Source: Ailanthus altissimus
Lineage: Eukaryota; Streptophyta; Magnoliopsida; Sapindales; Simaroubaceae
NCBI GenBank assembly: GCA_946807835.1
Contig: OX327700.1
Location: 22,542,001-22,606,000 of the forward strand
Direction: 5' to 3'
DNA length: 64,000 bases
The notes under the pieces were generated by a model that saw only the letters and a list, made by a program, of their open reading frames with translations, was not told where the DNA came from and searched no databases. Position numbers and translations under genes: made by a program. Below, one piece after another: positions 61,103 through 64,000 of this stretch (positions are counted from its first letter, which is position 1; each line of letters opens with the position of its first letter).

Positions 61103-64000
61103 TTATTTAAAATAAATACTTTTATTAATTAAATTATATATCAAAATTATTACAACTATTTCTATATAAATTATTAACTATTGACTTTAATATCAAATAT
61201 TAGTTTAAATAAATTATTGAATATTTTAACATTTAATGTTATTTACATATTAACAAATAATACTTTTATTTAAAATATGAATTATTTAATAATATTAAAA
61301 ATATAATTATGTATAGCAATAACTATGAAATTAAAATATATTTATCCGAGAAACTTTAGTTCTAAAATTATTAGACTAATTATCTTATGGCACTCCGTAA
61401 AATTATTAGCCCTGTGATTGTTGAACTAATTTTAAAGATTGGACTAGTAATCCAATCCTAGATAATTAGTCCAAACATAAGATTAGATTTACTGTCATAT
61501 AAAATATTTGAATCCCATAAATTCTATTGTCTTCCAAACATGCCGTTATATAAATATTACACATTGTAGTAGATCGAGCCAAATTCTAAACCTTTTGTTT
61601 AAAAAAAAAATATCTAAAAGAAAAAAATATATTCAGAAATATTAGAAAATGACACCACTTTCTATAGATGATGAGTAAAAAAGTGGTACAAGTTGCATTG
61701 CCATTTCACTCTGAAAGAGAAAATGTATCTTAGTCTATCATGAAATTAGCAAATAATTAAGTGGGTCTTTCATAATGATGCTTAAATTAATACTGTGGAA
61801 ACGTCATCGTCTACTATAAAAGCTAATTCCTAGAAGGTTTATTTCTTGGGGAAGGAATATTGCATTTGATTAAATATATATTCCTGCTACTTTATGCCTT
61901 TCTGCGATTTGTGGAACTTTAACTAAGACAGAACTTGAATATCATCGCCAAAAGGAAAAAGGAATATAAAGAGAGAAATGCATACCACATTTCACAAAGC
62001 AGAAAGTTTGGTTATGCATTGATCATGAATTGATTGTTGTTAGTGTGTTACTATATGTTGGTGCCCCGCAGAGCCGCAGACTCCACATTTTACAATTATG
62101 ATAAAAGCATAAAAAAGAAGAAAAAAAATTTATTGCCACATCTTCTTTCTTTAAGATATCCAAAGAAAAATATTAATCCTTTAATAAAATTATCTTGTAT
62201 ATATATATATTTTTTTCTTTTATTTATCTAAAAAAATATATTAATAGCATTTATTAGGATTATATGCAACAAAACTTTATTAAATTGTGATATGATGAAG
62301 TAAAGGTTTGTTGTATACATTCAATTTAATGATTGAAGAATATAATACATATTAAGTAATCTGGCCTGAAAGTTCTTGGAAACAAGATTGACACTGAAGA
62401 TGTCAAATGTAATTTTCTAGGATCCGTATCGAGAATTATTTATTTCGTTTTAAGAGTTCTGTTATGTAATTTTTTTTTCCCTTTCCCTTTTTCTAATAAC
62501 TTTGATGAAGCAAAAAAAAAAAAAAAATTGTATAGGAAGAAAATAAAAGAAATAATAGCTAGTCAAAAATAGCCTTGTACGTGAGTGTTATTGATAAAGC
62601 CTTTTGTATTAAAACATGAAGTGTGAAATTCAATTCTCACTTACATCTAAGAGTGAAGCTGTATTAGGGTTTAGAGGGTCATGCCCCCAAGCTCCAAGAC
62701 TTTTAATTTTACTCAATAATAAATTTTTATAATTTTTATTTTTTAAAAATATATTTTTATAATTTAACTCTTTTAAAATTTTAAATATAACATTAAGACC
62801 TCGTATAATTAAATTTTAACTCAATATAAATTTTAACTTTAATGTTTAACTCTCCTCACTTTAATTTCTAGTTCTACCCCTACTCACACCAAAGTACTTT
62901 AAAGTTAATTATAAAATTATGTAATAAAAAAATTATCTCACTCATTACCAAAATATCCTTTAATATATATAATAAATAAAAATTTTAATTTGTCTCTTAA
63001 TAAAATCAGTAATTATTATTTTCTTTTTTGGGAATCTTCCTTTAACTATTTCTTCTCCTAAAAGTTGATATATTACACTCTTAAGAAATTTTCAACAATT
63101 GCAAATTTATTAAAGAAAAAGATAATAATTATCAATTTCATTGAAAAGAAAATTTTATAGTAATTTCATTTCAGTGGATTAGTGGATCTAGATCTACATA
63201 AACTTCTCTCTCTTACTATATAAACGTGAGCAAATCACCATGGGTGGCAGGCTATTTTTATCATATAATTACGATATTTATCTTTTTTTTATATATATTT
63301 TTGCATGTAACACGTGTTCGCACTCATTTGATTATAATAAAATTACACTTTCAACTTGACAATTATTACAGGGAAATTTTATGTTGATTAATCTGCACGT
63401 GTGAACGGGCTAAGTAAGGAATGCCACTCCATAGTTCTAATGGATGACAATGTGTTGATAAAAGTTCAACGTGACTCGCATGGATTGGGTGCATTATCCT
63501 TTTAATTTGAAAAATTACTAGGTCAGTCTTTGTATAAATTATTTCTTGAGTACTTAATTTTTTAAATATACTTCGATTAGTTTTTATTATTTAAAAAATT
63601 CAATTAAATTCTTACTTTTTCGGTTCTATTTTTATTTTACTGTTAACTGAATGATGTGATATATATACTCTTAATAATGATAAAAAAAATTAAAATTAAC
63701 GAATGATTACTAATTTTAAATTAATTGATTATTAAGTAGTGATTAAAATTAAAAATACTACATCTTATTGGTCCAAGATTATAACTTAAAAAAATTAAGA
63801 ATAAAAAAATTAAAATAGTTACAAAACAACAAGTTGAAACTATGAAACCACTATTCATGCAATACTATCAATCACTAAACCATCCTTACAATATTACCAA
63901 TTTCTAAACTATCATTCCAACAATACCACCAATCGATGAACCATCATCCAACAATAACACATTAATTTGTTTTAGGTTTTTTATTTTCTCCCGCATAGGC
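61103..64000. other. Gene-less stretch with two duplicate blocks
   Basis: 61765-61980 repeats 9036-9260 and contains a TATA-like word at 61813. 63210-63480 repeats 31860-32100. The 65-codon frame at 62034-62231 has no domain. A-runs at about 62511-62527 and many AT-rich stretches occur. I find no convincing gene. Confidence 0.45.

Overview
This 64 kb window is AT-rich nuclear DNA from a flowering plant, most likely a woody eudicot; a citrus-like genome is my guess, but only from the general look of the repeats. The evidence is intron-split genes with plant signals, Ty1/copia and Ty3-type retroelements primed by initiator tRNA-Met, and no sign of operons, phage or organelle genes. Most of the window is nested, decayed retrotransposon. 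Only three protein genes look intact: two open reading frames inside a young LTR element (18992-20185 and 20781-21434) and one nine-exon serine carboxypeptidase gene on the minus strand (53381-56080).

Layout. 1-1130: 5' end of a minus-strand copia element. 1131-9447: gene-poor DNA with an AT-rich degenerate tandem repeat, LTR-like pieces, a possible CACTA-type remnant and a scrap of LRR receptor gene. 9448-26176: an old, broken copia element, inserted at that LRR scrap, whose pol is split by the window's most interesting object. This is a 9,531-bp LTR element at 15192-24722 with two 2,850-bp LTRs that look identical, a perfect 5-bp target duplication (ATATA), a primer-binding site and a polypurine tract. 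It lacks gag and pol. Instead it carries, antisense to itself, a 397-codon gene of unknown function and an intronless LOG-type cytokinin-activating gene, each with its own TATA box and poly(A) signal.

26354-31650: a gene-less direct-repeat (LARD-like) element holding a solo LTR. 34960-36690: broken copia gag. 36791-45598: a gene-less Ty3 (Tat-like) element with 92-bp-period internal tandem repeats and two more solo LTRs of the same family, one with a perfect target duplication. 46784-47720: a broken partial copy of the carboxypeptidase gene. 48720-51164: a deleted minus-strand copia element. 53381-56080: the intact S28 carboxypeptidase gene. 58896-61097: two inverted copies of the same copia LTR family. 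The rest, to 64000, shows no gene.

The host genes do not form a pathway together. The carboxypeptidase gene and its pseudogene are remnants of a local duplication. The LOG copy arrived as cargo of a very recent transposition. The main hypothesis to test is that a non-autonomous LTR retrotransposon family is carrying a functional-looking cytokinin-activating gene plus an unknown partner gene around a plant genome.
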